Assembly (NCBI RefSeq): GCF_018614525.1
Contig: NZ_JAGGOL010000006.1
Span: 1 to 64,000, forward strand
Origin: Streptomyces sp. ISL-11
GTDB lineage: Bacteria; Actinomycetota; Actinomycetes; Streptomycetales; Streptomycetaceae
Direction of reading: 5' to 3'
Length of the DNA stretch: 64,000 bases
The position numbers and the translations under genes were made by a program. The notes beneath the pieces were generated by a model. The model saw only the letters and a program-made list of their open reading frames with translations. It was not told where the DNA came from and did no database searches. Within the stretch, counting starts at the first letter, position 1. Every line of letters begins with the position of its first letter. This document shows, piece by piece, positions 8,742 through 17,212 of the stretch.

Positions 8742-9116
8742 ATGAGTGAGCGAGCTCTCCGCGGCACGCGACTTGTGGTTACCAGCTACGAGACCGACCG
8801 CGGCATCGATCTGGCCCCGCGCCAGGCGGTGGAGTACGCATGCCCGAACGGGCATCGATTTGAGATGCCGTTCTCGGTAGAGGCGGAGATTCCGCCGGAG
8901 TGGGAGTGCAAGGCGTGCGGCGCCGTTGCACTCCTCGTGGACGGCGACGGTCCTGAGGAGAAGAAGGGCAAGCCCGCGCGTACGCACTGGGACATGCTCA
9001 TGGAGCGGCGTACCCGCGAGGAGCTGGAGGAGGTGCTGGCCGAGCGGCTGGCCGTCCTGCGCTCCGGTGCCATGAACATCGCCGTGCATCCGCGGGACAA
9101 CCGCAAGTCCGCCTGA
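8742..9116 (+). CDS. rbpA: RbpA, RNA polymerase-binding protein
   Basis: 124 residues, the normal length, from the ATG at 8742 behind GGGAGG. RbpA binds the principal sigma factor and core RNA polymerase in actinobacteria and stabilises the open complex. The N-terminal tail (MSERALRGTRLVVTSYETDR) is followed by the core domain with C-x2-GH and C-x2-C motifs (CPNGH, CKACG). The basic linker and C-terminal sigma-interaction domain contain THWDMLMERRT and a helix of Leu/Glu heptads. The gene stands alone with a SigR promoter upstream and a strong terminator downstream, so oxidative or thiol stress should raise its level. Confidence 0.97.
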   Translation: MSERALRGTRLVVTSYETDRGIDLAPRQAVEYACPNGHRFEMPFSVEAEIPPEWECKACGAVALLVDGDGPEEKKGKPARTHWDMLMERRTREELEEVLAERLAVLRSGAMNIAVHPRDNRKSA

Positions 9117-9142
9117 GGGCGGCATAGAGAGAGCACCGTCAA

Positions 9143-9184
9143 GGGCCCGGGCCACTGCGTTTCAGCAGTGGCCCGGGCCCTTTT
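9143..9184 (+). terminator. Intrinsic terminator after rbpA
   Basis: Perfect 16-bp arms at 9143-9158 and 9165-9180 with a 6-nt loop are followed by TTTT. It also lies beyond the end of the convergent fxsA. Confidence 0.95.
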
Positions 9185-9227
9185 CGTACGTCTTCCCTCG
9201 CGCTTCGCCGCGCGGCCCGTCAGGGCC

Positions 9228-9788
9228 TCAGCGCGGCAGCTGCGGGTCGTCGTGCCGCGGCGCCGGCGGCTCGTCGTCCGGGACGACCTCGCCCTGGACG
9301 ACCTTGCCGTCGGGCATCCGCATACGGGCCTGCTGGAAGGCGTCGCCGAGGGTGCCGGGGGCCGCCGCGCGGCCCAGCCGCCGCTCCAGGCCCTTGCGCA
9401 GCAGCGCCCGGGTGGGCGGGAAGAGGCACAGCAGCCCGGCCGCGTCGGAGAGCAGCCCCGGTAGGATGATCAGCAGGCCGCCGAGCATCGTCAGGCCGTT
9501 GCCGCCGCCCTCGGGCGCCGTCCCGGCCGTGGCCGCGCCGGGCTGGAGGGAACCCGCCAGCCGCTGCCAGGCGCGCCGCCCGGCCCGCTTGATCACGTAC
9601 GAGCCGACCAGCACGCCGCCCGCCAGCAGCGCCAGGACGGTCAGCCCGCCCGCCGCGTCCGCGACGAGGGTCAGCAGCCAGATCTCCAGCACGGCCCAGA
9701 CGGCCACGCCCAGGGGGATGAGCCTGCGGGCCCGCCCGCGCTTCGCCGGCCGGCCGTCCACGGTCTGCTGAGGTGCTCCGAACGTCAT
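9228..9788 (-). CDS. fxsA: FxsA-family cytoplasmic membrane protein
   Basis: 186 residues. The FxsA fold is recognisable: a first helix (IPLGVAVWAVLEIWLLTLVA), a second (LTVLALLAGGVLVGSYVIK), and the conserved hairpin GGLLIILPGLLSDAAGLLCLFPPTR that ends the domain. The C-terminal 50 residues are polar and cytoplasmic. FxsA of E. coli alleviates phage T7 exclusion by the F plasmid; the chromosomal role in Streptomyces is unknown. The gene sits downstream of, and in the same direction as, ppm1 (42 bp gap) and may be the last gene of the lnt-ppm1 operon. Confidence 0.92.
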   Translation of the reverse strand: MTFGAPQQTVDGRPAKRGRARRLIPLGVAVWAVLEIWLLTLVADAAGGLTVLALLAGGVLVGSYVIKRAGRRAWQRLAGSLQPGAATAGTAPEGGGNGLTMLGGLLIILPGLLSDAAGLLCLFPPTRALLRKGLERRLGRAAAPGTLGDAFQQARMRMPDGKVVQGEVVPDDEPPAPRHDDPQLPR

Positions 9789-9830
9789 GCCTCAAGTGTG
9801 CCTGGACCGCGGCCGGACGCGGGAGCGGGG

Positions 9831-10592
9831 TCAGCCCCGGCCGAGCGCCTTGCCGACCCGCGAGCCGACGCCCCAGGACGTCACCCGCCACAGCGCCTCG
9901 GCGACGATGTCGCGGCTCATCTTGCTGTCGCCCAGCTCGCGCTCGACGAAGGTGATGGGCACCTCCACGACGTGGAAGCCCGCCTTGACCGCACGCCACG
10001 CCAGGTCGACCTGGAAGCAGTAGCCCTGCGAGGCCACCTCCTCCATGCCGAGGCCCTCCAGCGTCTCCCGGCGGAAGGCACGGAAGCCACCGGTGACGTC
10101 GCGGATCGGGACGTCGAGGAGCAGCCGGGAGTAGGTCGAGCCGCCGCGGGAGAGGATCTCGCGGGACTTCGGCCAGTTCACGACCCGGCCCCCGGGCACC
10201 CAGCGCGAGCCCAGCACCAGGTCGGAGCCCTTGAGGGCGGTGAGCAGGCGGGGCAGCTCCTCGGGCTGGTGCGAGCCGTCGGCGTCCATCTCGACCAGGA
10301 CGCCGTAGCCGTTGTCCAGGCCCCAGCGGAAGCCCGCGAGGTAGGCGGCGCCGAGCCCTTCCTTGCCCTTGCGGTGCAGCACCTTGACCTGGTCGTCCTC
10401 GCCCGCGAGCTCGTCGGCCAGCTTGCCGGTGCCATCGGGGCTGTTGTCGTCGGCGACCAGAACGTGCGCCTCCGGCACCGCCGACCGCACCCGGCCGACG
10501 ATGGTCTTGATGTTCTCCGCCTCGTTGTAGGTCGGAATGATCACCAAGGTCGTGCCGAGCGGCCCGTATCTCCGCTGACCACCGTCGTTCAC
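9831..10592 (-). CDS. ppm1: Polyprenol monophosphomannose synthase (Ppm1)
   Basis: 253 residues, a family 2 glycosyltransferase that makes polyprenyl-phospho-mannose for periplasmic protein O-mannosylation. The GT-A motifs are present: VIIPTYNEAENI at the N-terminus, ADDNSPDGT, and the metal-binding DxD in EMDADGSHQPEE. GGFRAFRRETL follows. The GTG at 10592 is chosen; its first four bases (GTGA) overlap the stop of lnt, with GAGG upstream, implying translational coupling. In S. coelicolor, the neighbouring lnt1 and ppm1 are functionally linked, and Ppm1 is needed for phiC31 phage infection through glycosylation of its receptor. Confidence 0.93.
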   Translation of the reverse strand: MNDGGQRRYGPLGTTLVIIPTYNEAENIKTIVGRVRSAVPEAHVLVADDNSPDGTGKLADELAGEDDQVKVLHRKGKEGLGAAYLAGFRWGLDNGYGVLVEMDADGSHQPEELPRLLTALKGSDLVLGSRWVPGGRVVNWPKSREILSRGGSTYSRLLLDVPIRDVTGGFRAFRRETLEGLGMEEVASQGYCFQVDLAWRAVKAGFHVVEVPITFVERELGDSKMSRDIVAEALWRVTSWGVGSRVGKALGRG

Positions 10593-12397
10593 TGCTGCCT
10601 CTTCTTCTTCGGCCGGTCCGTACGCGTCCGACGGCCGATCAGGATCGCGGCCGCACAGGACAGAAGGCCCACCATAGCGAGCGCCCATTCGGGCGCCGCA
10701 CCGGTGCGGTCGGCGACGGTGGTGCCGTCCCGCAGAGGGATGCGCGCCTCGATGACATCACGGGTGAATTCCTCGCTCCGGTCGAGCACCCGCCCGTCGG
10801 GCGCCACCACCGCGCTGATGCCGCTGGTGGCGACGGTGACCACCGACCGGCCGTGCTCGACGGCCCGCAGCCGGGACATCGCCAGCTGCTGCTCCGGCTG
10901 GCCGGTGCGGCCGTACGTGGCGTTGTTGGTCTGTACGACGAGGGCGCGGGCACCGGCCTTGACGGTGTCACGGACGATCTCGTCGTAGGCCACCTCGAAG
11001 CAGATGACGTCTCCGAGCCGCGCCGGGCCGACCTGGAGCACCCCGGTGTGGTCGCCGGGGTAGAAGTCCCGCTGGACGCGCTGGAGGCGGGTGATGACCT
11101 GGCTGAGCTGGTCCCGGAACGGCACGTACTCGCCGAAGGGCACGGGGTGCTGCTTGGTGTAGGAGGCGCCGGGGCCCGTCCTGGGGTCCCAGACGACGCC
11201 GTCGTTGTCGACGTAACCGCTCTTCCCCGGGTGGTCGACGAGCACGCCGACGAGGACGGGGACGCCCACGGCCCTGACCGCCTGCTGGATGCGGTCGTAC
11301 GCCTGCGGGTACTGGAAGGGGTCGAGGTCGGAGGAGTTCTCCGGCCAGATCACCAGGTCGGGCCGGGCCGCCCGGCCCGCCTTGATGTCCCGGGCCAGCT
11401 GGAGCGTGGCGTCGACGTGGTTGTCGAGGACCATCATCGGGCGGCCGAGGAAGTCCATGCCGGGCTTCTCGACGTTGCCCTGGACGAGCGCGACGTCGAC
11501 GGTGTCGTCGGCCTTCGTGGGGACGGGCACGGCGTAGCCGGCCAGGGCGACGGCCACGGCCAGCGCGACGGCCTCCACGCCGGGCAGCGCGGCCCGCAGG
11601 GTGCCGGCGGGCCGGGGGACCCCTCGCAGCCGCCCGGCGGTGGCCGCGCCGTACGCGAGGAGGCCGCCGCAGAGGGCGACGGCGAAGGTGACCAGGGGCG
11701 CGCCGCCGAGGGCCGCGAGCGGGGTGAACGGGGAGCCGGTGTTGGCGAAGGCCAACCGCCCCCACGGAAAGCCGCCGAACGGCAGCCGGTCACGGGCCAG
11801 CTCCTCGGCGACCCACAGACAGGCACCCCACAGCGGCCACCCGCGCAGCCGCGACGTCAGGGCCAGGGTCGCCCCCAGCACGGCGAGGAACAGCGCCTCG
11901 ATGGCGGACAGGCCGACCACGGCGTCGTAGCCCACCACCCGCAACCAGCGCAGCAGCACGAAGAAGAACGGCAGCCCGAAGGCGAATCCCGTCCACGCAC
12001 CCTGCCGGGCCGTGCGCCCGCGCGTCAGCAGCCCGAGCGCGGCGACGGCGACGACGGACAGCGGCCACAGGTCGTAGGGCGGGAAGGCCGGCGCGAGCGC
12101 CAGGCCGGCGAGGACCGCGAGCCCGGTGCGGGGCGCCTCGCGGCGGGCGAGCCGGGCGAGGCGGGTGCGCCGGGTGGGACGGGGGGCCGGAGGGGCGGCG
12201 ACGGCCTCCGCCGTCGGATCCGCGGCCGCGTCCCCTTCAGGTGCGGCGTCAACCGTCCGGTCCGCGGCTTCGGCCCGCTGATCTGCGGCTTCACTCCTGC
12301 CGTCTGCGGCTTCACTCCTGCCGTCTGCGGCTTCACTTCTACCGTTTGCGGCTTCGCCGCCCATGGCGTCGGCGGTGGTTTCGGGACCCGGGGGCAC
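10589..12397 (-). CDS. lnt: Apolipoprotein N-acyltransferase (Lnt)
   Basis: About 602 residues. The GTG at 12397 is preferred because AGGAAGG lies 8 bp upstream; a GTG at 12454 is also open. The N-terminal extension is hydrophilic and holds heptad-like repeats around SEAADGR. Six to seven membrane helices follow, then the extracytoplasmic nitrilase domain. The three catalytic elements can be seen: Glu in LVIWPENSS, Lys in YTKQHPVPFGEYVPFR and Cys in GDVICFEVAYDE. A last membrane helix and a basic tail end the protein. Lnt transfers the third acyl chain onto lipoproteins at the outer face of the membrane. Confidence 0.93.
   Translation of the reverse strand: MPPGPETTADAMGGEAANGRSEAADGRSEAADGRSEAADQRAEAADRTVDAAPEGDAAADPTAEAVAAPPAPRPTRRTRLARLARREAPRTGLAVLAGLALAPAFPPYDLWPLSVVAVAALGLLTRGRTARQGAWTGFAFGLPFFFVLLRWLRVVGYDAVVGLSAIEALFLAVLGATLALTSRLRGWPLWGACLWVAEELARDRLPFGGFPWGRLAFANTGSPFTPLAALGGAPLVTFAVALCGGLLAYGAATAGRLRGVPRPAGTLRAALPGVEAVALAVAVALAGYAVPVPTKADDTVDVALVQGNVEKPGMDFLGRPMMVLDNHVDATLQLARDIKAGRAARPDLVIWPENSSDLDPFQYPQAYDRIQQAVRAVGVPVLVGVLVDHPGKSGYVDNDGVVWDPRTGPGASYTKQHPVPFGEYVPFRDQLSQVITRLQRVQRDFYPGDHTGVLQVGPARLGDVICFEVAYDEIVRDTVKAGARALVVQTNNATYGRTGQPEQQLAMSRLRAVEHGRSVVTVATSGISAVVAPDGRVLDRSEEFTRDVIEARIPLRDGTTVADRTGAAPEWALAMVGLLSCAAAILIGRRTRTDRPKKKRQQ
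12282..12355 (-). repeat. 21-bp in-frame tandem repeat in lnt
   Basis: Three full 21-bp units (12282-12302, 12303-12323, 12324-12344) and a partial fourth encode repeats of a heptapeptide like SEAADGR in the N-terminal extension of Lnt. The first two units are identical and the third has three changes. Such repeats vary in copy number by slippage. Confidence 0.85.
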
Positions 12398-12894
12398 GGT
12401 CGCGCCTTCCTGAAGCTGAGCGGTGATGAGCCGACCGTACAACGCCCGGGACACACCCCGGATCCTGGGTGGGAATCCCGCTCAGCGCGGTGCCGACGAA
12501 TGGGGGCCCGGCGTCCTTCGGGCCGACCTGGGACCCGCTGGCTGCGGGTCGACCGAGAGCCGTTGTCTACTGAACATCCGGGCCCCACCCGGGTCGCACC
12601 TGCCGGCCTGGCGGAACCCCCCTCGCCCCCGTGCGCTGAACCTGGCTGCCAGTGAGCGGCGCACCCTCTCCGGCGCACCGCCCCACGGCCCAGCGGCGTA
12701 CGACGACTGTGTGGAGATTCACCGGCCGGACGTCCTGTGGTGGACTCCGCAGAACCTACCCGCCGCCGACCACACCCTGTCAACACCGGCACGACCTGGG
12801 CATATGCCATAAATCAGCAGGTCAGTACCGCGAGTGACCGCCGGTGACGACAGGCCGACGGCACGTCGTTCGGCGGTACGCCACGCGGGTCACG
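12398..12894. other. Intergenic region without a supported gene
   Basis: About 500 bp upstream of lnt and downstream of the amidohydrolase gene. Open frames here lack homology-like features, ribosome sites and coding bias. The region around 12790-12815 (CATATGCCATAAAT) is AT-rich for this genome and could belong to a promoter reading leftward to lnt. Confidence 0.5.
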
Positions 12895-14553
12895 TCACTC
12901 GTTCGGACGCTCCCGCAGGTCATGCACGGTGCGGCCGCCCACCACGGTGCGCAGGCACACCGGCAGCGGGACGCCGGGCATGAGGTCGGGCAGGCCGGGC
13001 GTGCCGGAGCGCGGGTCCGTCGACCAGCTCGCGACCCGGTCGTCCGGGACCTGGACGACGAGGTCGCCGGCCTCCCAGACCGCGTAGTCGGCGGGCGCGC
13101 CCGGGACCAGCACACCCGCGTCGTCGCGCCCGATGGCCCGCCAACCGCCGCGCGTGTGCGCGGTGAAGGCGGCGCGCACCGAGATCCGGTGCTCGGGCGT
13201 GCGGTGGAAGGCCGCCGCGCGAACGGTCCCCCACGGATCGAGCGGGGTGACCGGGCTGTCGGAGCCGAGGGCCAGCGGGACGCCCGCGCGCAGCATGGCC
13301 GCGTACGGGTTGAGGGTGCGGGCCCGCTCGGCGCCCAGGCGCTGCGCGTACAGCGCGTCGTCGCCGCCCCAGGCGGCGTCGAAGGCGGGCTGGACGGAGG
13401 CGGTGAGGGCGAACTCGGCGAACGCCGCGATGTGCTCGGGCGTGAGCATCTCGGCGTGCTCGACGCGGTGCCGGGCGGCGCGGACCCGGGCCAGGCCCAG
13501 CTTGTCCGCGGCGGCCCGGACGCCCTCGACGACGGCCGTGAGCGCCGCGTCCCCGATGGCGTGGAAGCCGGCCTGGAGGCCCGCCTCGGTGCAGGCGGTG
13601 ACATGGGCGGCGATGGCGGCGGCGTCGAGGTGGGCGGTGCCGGTGTGGCCGGCGTGCGGGCCGTCGGCGTAGGGCTCGTGCAGGCAGGCGGTGTGCGAGC
13701 CGAGGGAGCCGTCGACGAAGAGGTCGCCGGCCGCGCCGATCGCGCCGAGTTCCCGCACGCGCTCGGCATCGTTCGCGGATGCGACGGCTTCCGCCCAGTA
13801 GCCGACGACGCGGGGGCCGGGGCGGCCGGCCGCGAGGGCGAGCAGCCCGGCGAGGTCCTCGGTGCCGGAGATCTGCGGGCCGGCGCACTCGTGGACGGAG
13901 CCGATGCCGAGGGAGGCGGCGCGGTCGAGGGCCGCGGTCTGGGCCTCGCGGCGCTGGGTGGGTGTGAGGCCGTCGTGCGCGGCCGCGCGCACGGCATGGT
14001 GGGCGTCGCCGGTCAGCGGGGCCTCCGCCGCGAATCCGGCCAGGTCGCGGACGCCGGGGACGAGGTCGAGCAGGGCCGTGGTGACGACGGCGGAGTGCAC
14101 GTCGGCGCGAGTGAGGTAGAGCGCGCGGCCGCCGGCGGCCTCGTCCAGTTCACGGCGGGACGGGGGCCGTCGCTCCGGCCAGGCGCTGGCGTCCCAGCCG
14201 TGTCCGAGGAGGACCCGGTCGGCGGGCCGGGCGGCCGCGTGCGCCCGTACGCGCTCCAGGGCCTCGGCGAGCGTGCGGGCCCCGGTGAGGTCGAGACCGG
14301 TGAGCGCGAGGCCGGTCGCGGTCGTGTGCACATGTGCGTCGGTGAACGCGGGGGTGACGAGCGCGCCGTCGAGGTCGACGACCTCGTCCACGCCGTCGGC
14401 GAAGGAGTCGGCGGCGCCTTCGGAGCCGACCCAGGCGACGTGGCCGCGCTCGACGACCATGGCCGTGGCGAACGGGTCGGCGGGGCTGTGCACCTCGCCG
14501 CGGCGCAGCAGCACGGTGCGGGGTTCCTGGTGCGGTTCGGGGCGCTCACTCAT
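12895..14553 (-). CDS. Amidohydrolase, YtcJ-like (metal-dependent hydrolase)
   Basis: 552 residues, the usual size for YtcJ/AepA-like amidohydrolases. The metal-binding DAHVHT motif lies near residue 73. The active-site continuation is visible as DGSLGSHTAC, HAIGDAAL, RHRVEHAEML and LGSDSPVTPLDPWG, giving the metal His residues and the catalytic Asp. The family hydrolyses amide or ester bonds of small, often aromatic or formylated substrates; the substrate is not predictable here. No signal peptide. GGGGAGAG precedes the ATG. It is downstream of, and in the same orientation as, the Lrp-type regulator, 70 bp away. Confidence 0.88.
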   Translation of the reverse strand: MSERPEPHQEPRTVLLRRGEVHSPADPFATAMVVERGHVAWVGSEGAADSFADGVDEVVDLDGALVTPAFTDAHVHTTATGLALTGLDLTGARTLAEALERVRAHAAARPADRVLLGHGWDASAWPERRPPSRRELDEAAGGRALYLTRADVHSAVVTTALLDLVPGVRDLAGFAAEAPLTGDAHHAVRAAAHDGLTPTQRREAQTAALDRAASLGIGSVHECAGPQISGTEDLAGLLALAAGRPGPRVVGYWAEAVASANDAERVRELGAIGAAGDLFVDGSLGSHTACLHEPYADGPHAGHTGTAHLDAAAIAAHVTACTEAGLQAGFHAIGDAALTAVVEGVRAAADKLGLARVRAARHRVEHAEMLTPEHIAAFAEFALTASVQPAFDAAWGGDDALYAQRLGAERARTLNPYAAMLRAGVPLALGSDSPVTPLDPWGTVRAAAFHRTPEHRISVRAAFTAHTRGGWRAIGRDDAGVLVPGAPADYAVWEAGDLVVQVPDDRVASWSTDPRSGTPGLPDLMPGVPLPVCLRTVVGGRTVHDLRERPNE

Positions 14554-14623
14554 GGGGTCAGTCTCTCCCCTGGCCCGCCCCTTCCCGTAACCGGGGCCGC
14601 TTCGCCGGACGGGCCGAAAGGTG

Positions 14624-15076
14624 TCAGCCCACCCGCGGCGGCCGCGCCTCGTACGGCGTCGACAGCACGATCGTCGTGCGGGTCGACACCCCGGCCAGCG
14701 ACCGGATGTGGGCGAGCAGGTGCTCCAGCTCCAGCGGCGTCGCCACCCGGACCTTCAGGATGTAGTTCTCGTCGCCGGCGACGCTGTGGCACGCCTCGAT
14801 CTCGGGGATCTCGGCGAGCCGGTCCGCGATGTCGTCGGGGGCGCTGGGGTCGAAGGGCTTCACCGAGATGAACGCGGTGAGCGGCAGGCCGACGGCCTCG
14901 GGGTCGACCACCGCCGCGTAACCCCGGATGACACCGCGCTGTTCGAGCCGGCGCACGCGCTGATGCACCGCCGAGGTGGACAGGCCCGTGGCCTTCCCCA
15001 GGTCGGTGTAGCTCATCCGCCCGTCCTTGACGAGCAGTTCCACGATTTCTCTGTCCAGCTCCTCCACGCGGATCAA
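14624..15076 (-). CDS. Lrp/AsnC-family transcriptional regulator
   Basis: 150 residues. An N-terminal helix-turn-helix (YTDLGKATGLSTSAVHQRVRRL) is followed by a linker strand and the RAM/ACT-like ligand domain containing GDENYILKV, the conserved part of the effector site. Lrp-type regulators sense amino acids and often act locally. The TTG at 15076 is used; a GTG three codons later is also possible because TAGG stands about 9 bp before it. The amidohydrolase downstream is a plausible target. Confidence 0.9.
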   Translation of the reverse strand: MIRVEELDREIVELLVKDGRMSYTDLGKATGLSTSAVHQRVRRLEQRGVIRGYAAVVDPEAVGLPLTAFISVKPFDPSAPDDIADRLAEIPEIEACHSVAGDENYILKVRVATPLELEHLLAHIRSLAGVSTRTTIVLSTPYEARPPRVG

Positions 15077-15263
15077 CCTACTGCGTCACGGTCGGCCGGG
15101 CACTATCGACGGCCCGAACGCCCGCGCAACCCATGTGATGAACAACACGCCTATGCGCCCGTGTCCTGGCGGCCAGGGCGATTACCCGACTCGACAGGCG
15201 GGAAGTGCTTGCTGTGGCCGAGGCCGAGGTGCCTGGCCGGCCCATCCGAGGGGGAGAAAGAAT

Positions 15264-15632
15264 ATGCCCAGCCTGGAACGCCTCAATGAAGGCGACGGCA
15301 GTCCGTACGAGACCTATGACATCACCTCGATGTTCCGGGTGACGTGCCCGGACTGCGCGCGTCCGATCGCGCTGTTGCCGGACGAGGACGTCCTCCCGGA
15401 GCACGCCCTGTGCCCGTCGCCGTGGAACCCCTTCGGGCTCACGGTCTGCGCCGGCTCGGGACGCGGCGTGGAGGAGGCGGCCGCCGCCGACGAGTCGCTG
15501 GACGCCCGCGACTGCGACACGGCCCTGCTGCTCACCCTGCCGGAGAGCCTGGACTGGCGCACCCAGCCGTTCTCCCACATCGGTGGTTCCGGCTCCCACC
15601 CGCTGGGAGTGCCGGGCATGCGGCACGCTTGA
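15264..15632 (+). CDS. Small CxxC protein, unknown function
   Basis: 122 residues from an ATG behind GGGGAGA. I do not recognise the family. It contains one CPDC motif (zinc- or redox-type) about 30 residues in, then a second Cys in ALCPSPWNPFG and further Cys residues at TVCAGSG and ARDCDT. No signal or membrane segment. The gene is divergent from the Lrp-type regulator, 187 bp away, and faces the small zinc-ribbon gene that follows. Conserved Trp-Asn-Pro-Phe spacing suggests a folded domain. Confidence 0.7.
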   Translation: MPSLERLNEGDGSPYETYDITSMFRVTCPDCARPIALLPDEDVLPEHALCPSPWNPFGLTVCAGSGRGVEEAAAADESLDARDCDTALLLTLPESLDWRTQPFSHIGGSGSHPLGVPGMRHA

Positions 15633-15688
15633 GCGGACAGCCGGCGCCGACGGCTCCGCACACGCGGTGGCCTTCCTCGCGGTGGCCC

Positions 15689-15925
15689 TCATTTGCGGTG
15701 GCAGACGAACTGCCGGCTGCCGTCGTCACCGGTCTGGATCACCGCACTCGCGCACCCCTCGGGGCACCGGGGCGGCGCGGCGTACTCGCTGCGCTGCCGC
15801 CCGGAGGGGTGCACACAGGTCGGGCAGTACCACGTCGGCGCGTAGGGGTAGGTGACGTCCCACCACATCGGGTGGCGGCAGTGGGGGCACCTGACCAGAG
15901 GGGGTGTTCTCCGCCCGGCGTTCAT
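15689..15925 (-). CDS. Small zinc-ribbon protein
   Basis: 78 residues with two CxxC knuckles (CPHC and CPTC) 21 residues apart, followed by two further Cys (CPEGC) and a last FVCHRK. That pattern fits a zinc ribbon. No catalytic residues or membrane segments are evident and the role is unknown. The ribosome site is weak, so the start at 15925 is uncertain. It converges with the 122-residue Cys protein. Confidence 0.6.
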   Translation of the reverse strand: MNAGRRTPPLVRCPHCRHPMWWDVTYPYAPTWYCPTCVHPSGRQRSEYAAPPRCPEGCASAVIQTGDDGSRQFVCHRK

Positions 15926-15999
15926 ACGGGCATCGTCCCGCTTGAGCCACCCGCCGCGTGGATCCCTGCTGACTCGTCACCCGAACGAGTTTCACCGGC

Positions 16000-16030
16000 G
16001 TGAACCGGGCTGTCGGACGACCCGGTTCAC
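16000..16030. terminator. Terminator hairpin after the acyl-CoA dehydrogenase gene
   Basis: Perfect 10-bp arms at 16000-16009 and 16021-16030 enclose 11 nt. It lies just downstream of the leftward acyl-CoA dehydrogenase stop at 16040. Confidence 0.75.
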
Positions 16031-16039
16031 GCGTGGCGG

Positions 16040-17212
16040 TCAGCGGGACTCGGGGCCCGCCAGGTGGCGGGCGACGACCATGCGCTGGATCTGGTTGGTG
16101 CCCTCGACGATCTGCAGCACCTTGGCCTCGCGCATGTAGCGCTCGGCGGGGAAGTCGGCGGTGTAGCCGTAGCCGCCGAGGAGCTGGACGGCGTCGGTGG
16201 TCACCTTCATCGCGGCGTCGGTGCAGAAGAGCTTGGCCATGGCCGCCTGCTTGGAGAACGGCAGACCGGCGTCGCGCAGCCGGGCCGCGGCGAGGTAGAG
16301 CGCGCGGCCCGCCTCGATCTGCGTGGCCATGTCCGCGAGCATGAAGCGCAGGCCCTGGAAGTCGGCGAGGGGGCGGCCGAACTGGCGCCGGCCCGCGAGG
16401 AAGGCGAGCGCCTCGTCGAGCGCGGCCTGGGCGATCCCGATGGCGCAGGCCGCGATGCCCAGGCGGCCGGAGTCCAGCGCGGACAGGGCGATGGCGAAGC
16501 CCTGGCCCTCGTCGCCGATGCGGCGGAAGTCGGGGACCCGCACGCCGTCGAAGTGCAGCTGGGCGGTGGGCGAGCCCTTCATGCCCATCTTGCGCTCCGG
16601 CGGGGCCGGCGTGAGGCCGGGTGCGTCGCCGGGCACGAGGAAGGCGGTGATGCCGTGGGCGCCCTCACCGCCGGTGCGGGCGAGGACGGTGTAGAAGTCC
16701 GCGACGCCGCCGTGGGTGATCCACGCCTTGGTGCCCTCGATGGTCCAGGTGTCGCCGTCGCGGGTGGCGCGGGTGCGCAGGGAGGCGGCGTCGGAGCCGG
16801 CGGCCGGCTCGGAGAGGCAGTACGCGCCCAGCAGTCCGCCGCCGAGCATCGCGGGCAGGTGCGCGGCCTGCTGTTCCTTGGTGCCGTAGCCGGCCAGGGC
16901 ATGACAGGCGAGGGTGTGCACGCTGACACCGAGGCCGACGGTGAGGCGGGCCGCGGCGAGCTCCTCCAGGACCTGGAGGTAGACCTCGTACGGCTGGTCA
17001 CCGCCGCCGAACTCCTCGGCGTACGGCAGGGCGAGCAGCCCGGACGCGGAGAGCAACCGGAAGACCTCGCGCGGGAAGTGCCCGGCGTCCTCTTCCTCGG
17101 CGGCGCGGGGTTCGATCTCCCGCTGCACCAGATCTCGTACGAGCGCGATCAGATCGCGGGCCTCCTCGGTGGGCAGCTGACGCTCCACCGGCTGCGGGCC
17201 GTGGTCGGTCAT
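16040..17212 (-). CDS. Acyl-CoA dehydrogenase
   Basis: 390 residues, the normal length, from the ATG at 17212 behind AGGGAGGAG. The FAD-binding signature YCLSEPAAGSDAASL is present, with TKAWITHGG and the C-terminal signature RDAKVLQI-like segment (REAKVLQIVEGTNQIQR). The catalytic base would be the Glu in the QIVEGTNQ segment. It catalyses alpha,beta-dehydrogenation of an acyl-CoA, passing electrons to electron-transferring flavoprotein. Chain-length preference cannot be read. It stands alone, divergent from the chitinase gene. Confidence 0.93.
   Translation of the reverse strand: MTDHGPQPVERQLPTEEARDLIALVRDLVQREIEPRAAEEEDAGHFPREVFRLLSASGLLALPYAEEFGGGDQPYEVYLQVLEELAAARLTVGLGVSVHTLACHALAGYGTKEQQAAHLPAMLGGGLLGAYCLSEPAAGSDAASLRTRATRDGDTWTIEGTKAWITHGGVADFYTVLARTGGEGAHGITAFLVPGDAPGLTPAPPERKMGMKGSPTAQLHFDGVRVPDFRRIGDEGQGFAIALSALDSGRLGIAACAIGIAQAALDEALAFLAGRRQFGRPLADFQGLRFMLADMATQIEAGRALYLAAARLRDAGLPFSKQAAMAKLFCTDAAMKVTTDAVQLLGGYGYTADFPAERYMREAKVLQIVEGTNQIQRMVVARHLAGPESR

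Noticed and set aside
12423..12812. A 129-codon plus-strand frame upstream of lnt
   Set aside because: No ribosome site, no recognisable domain, and a composition expected from chance open frames in GC-rich DNA.
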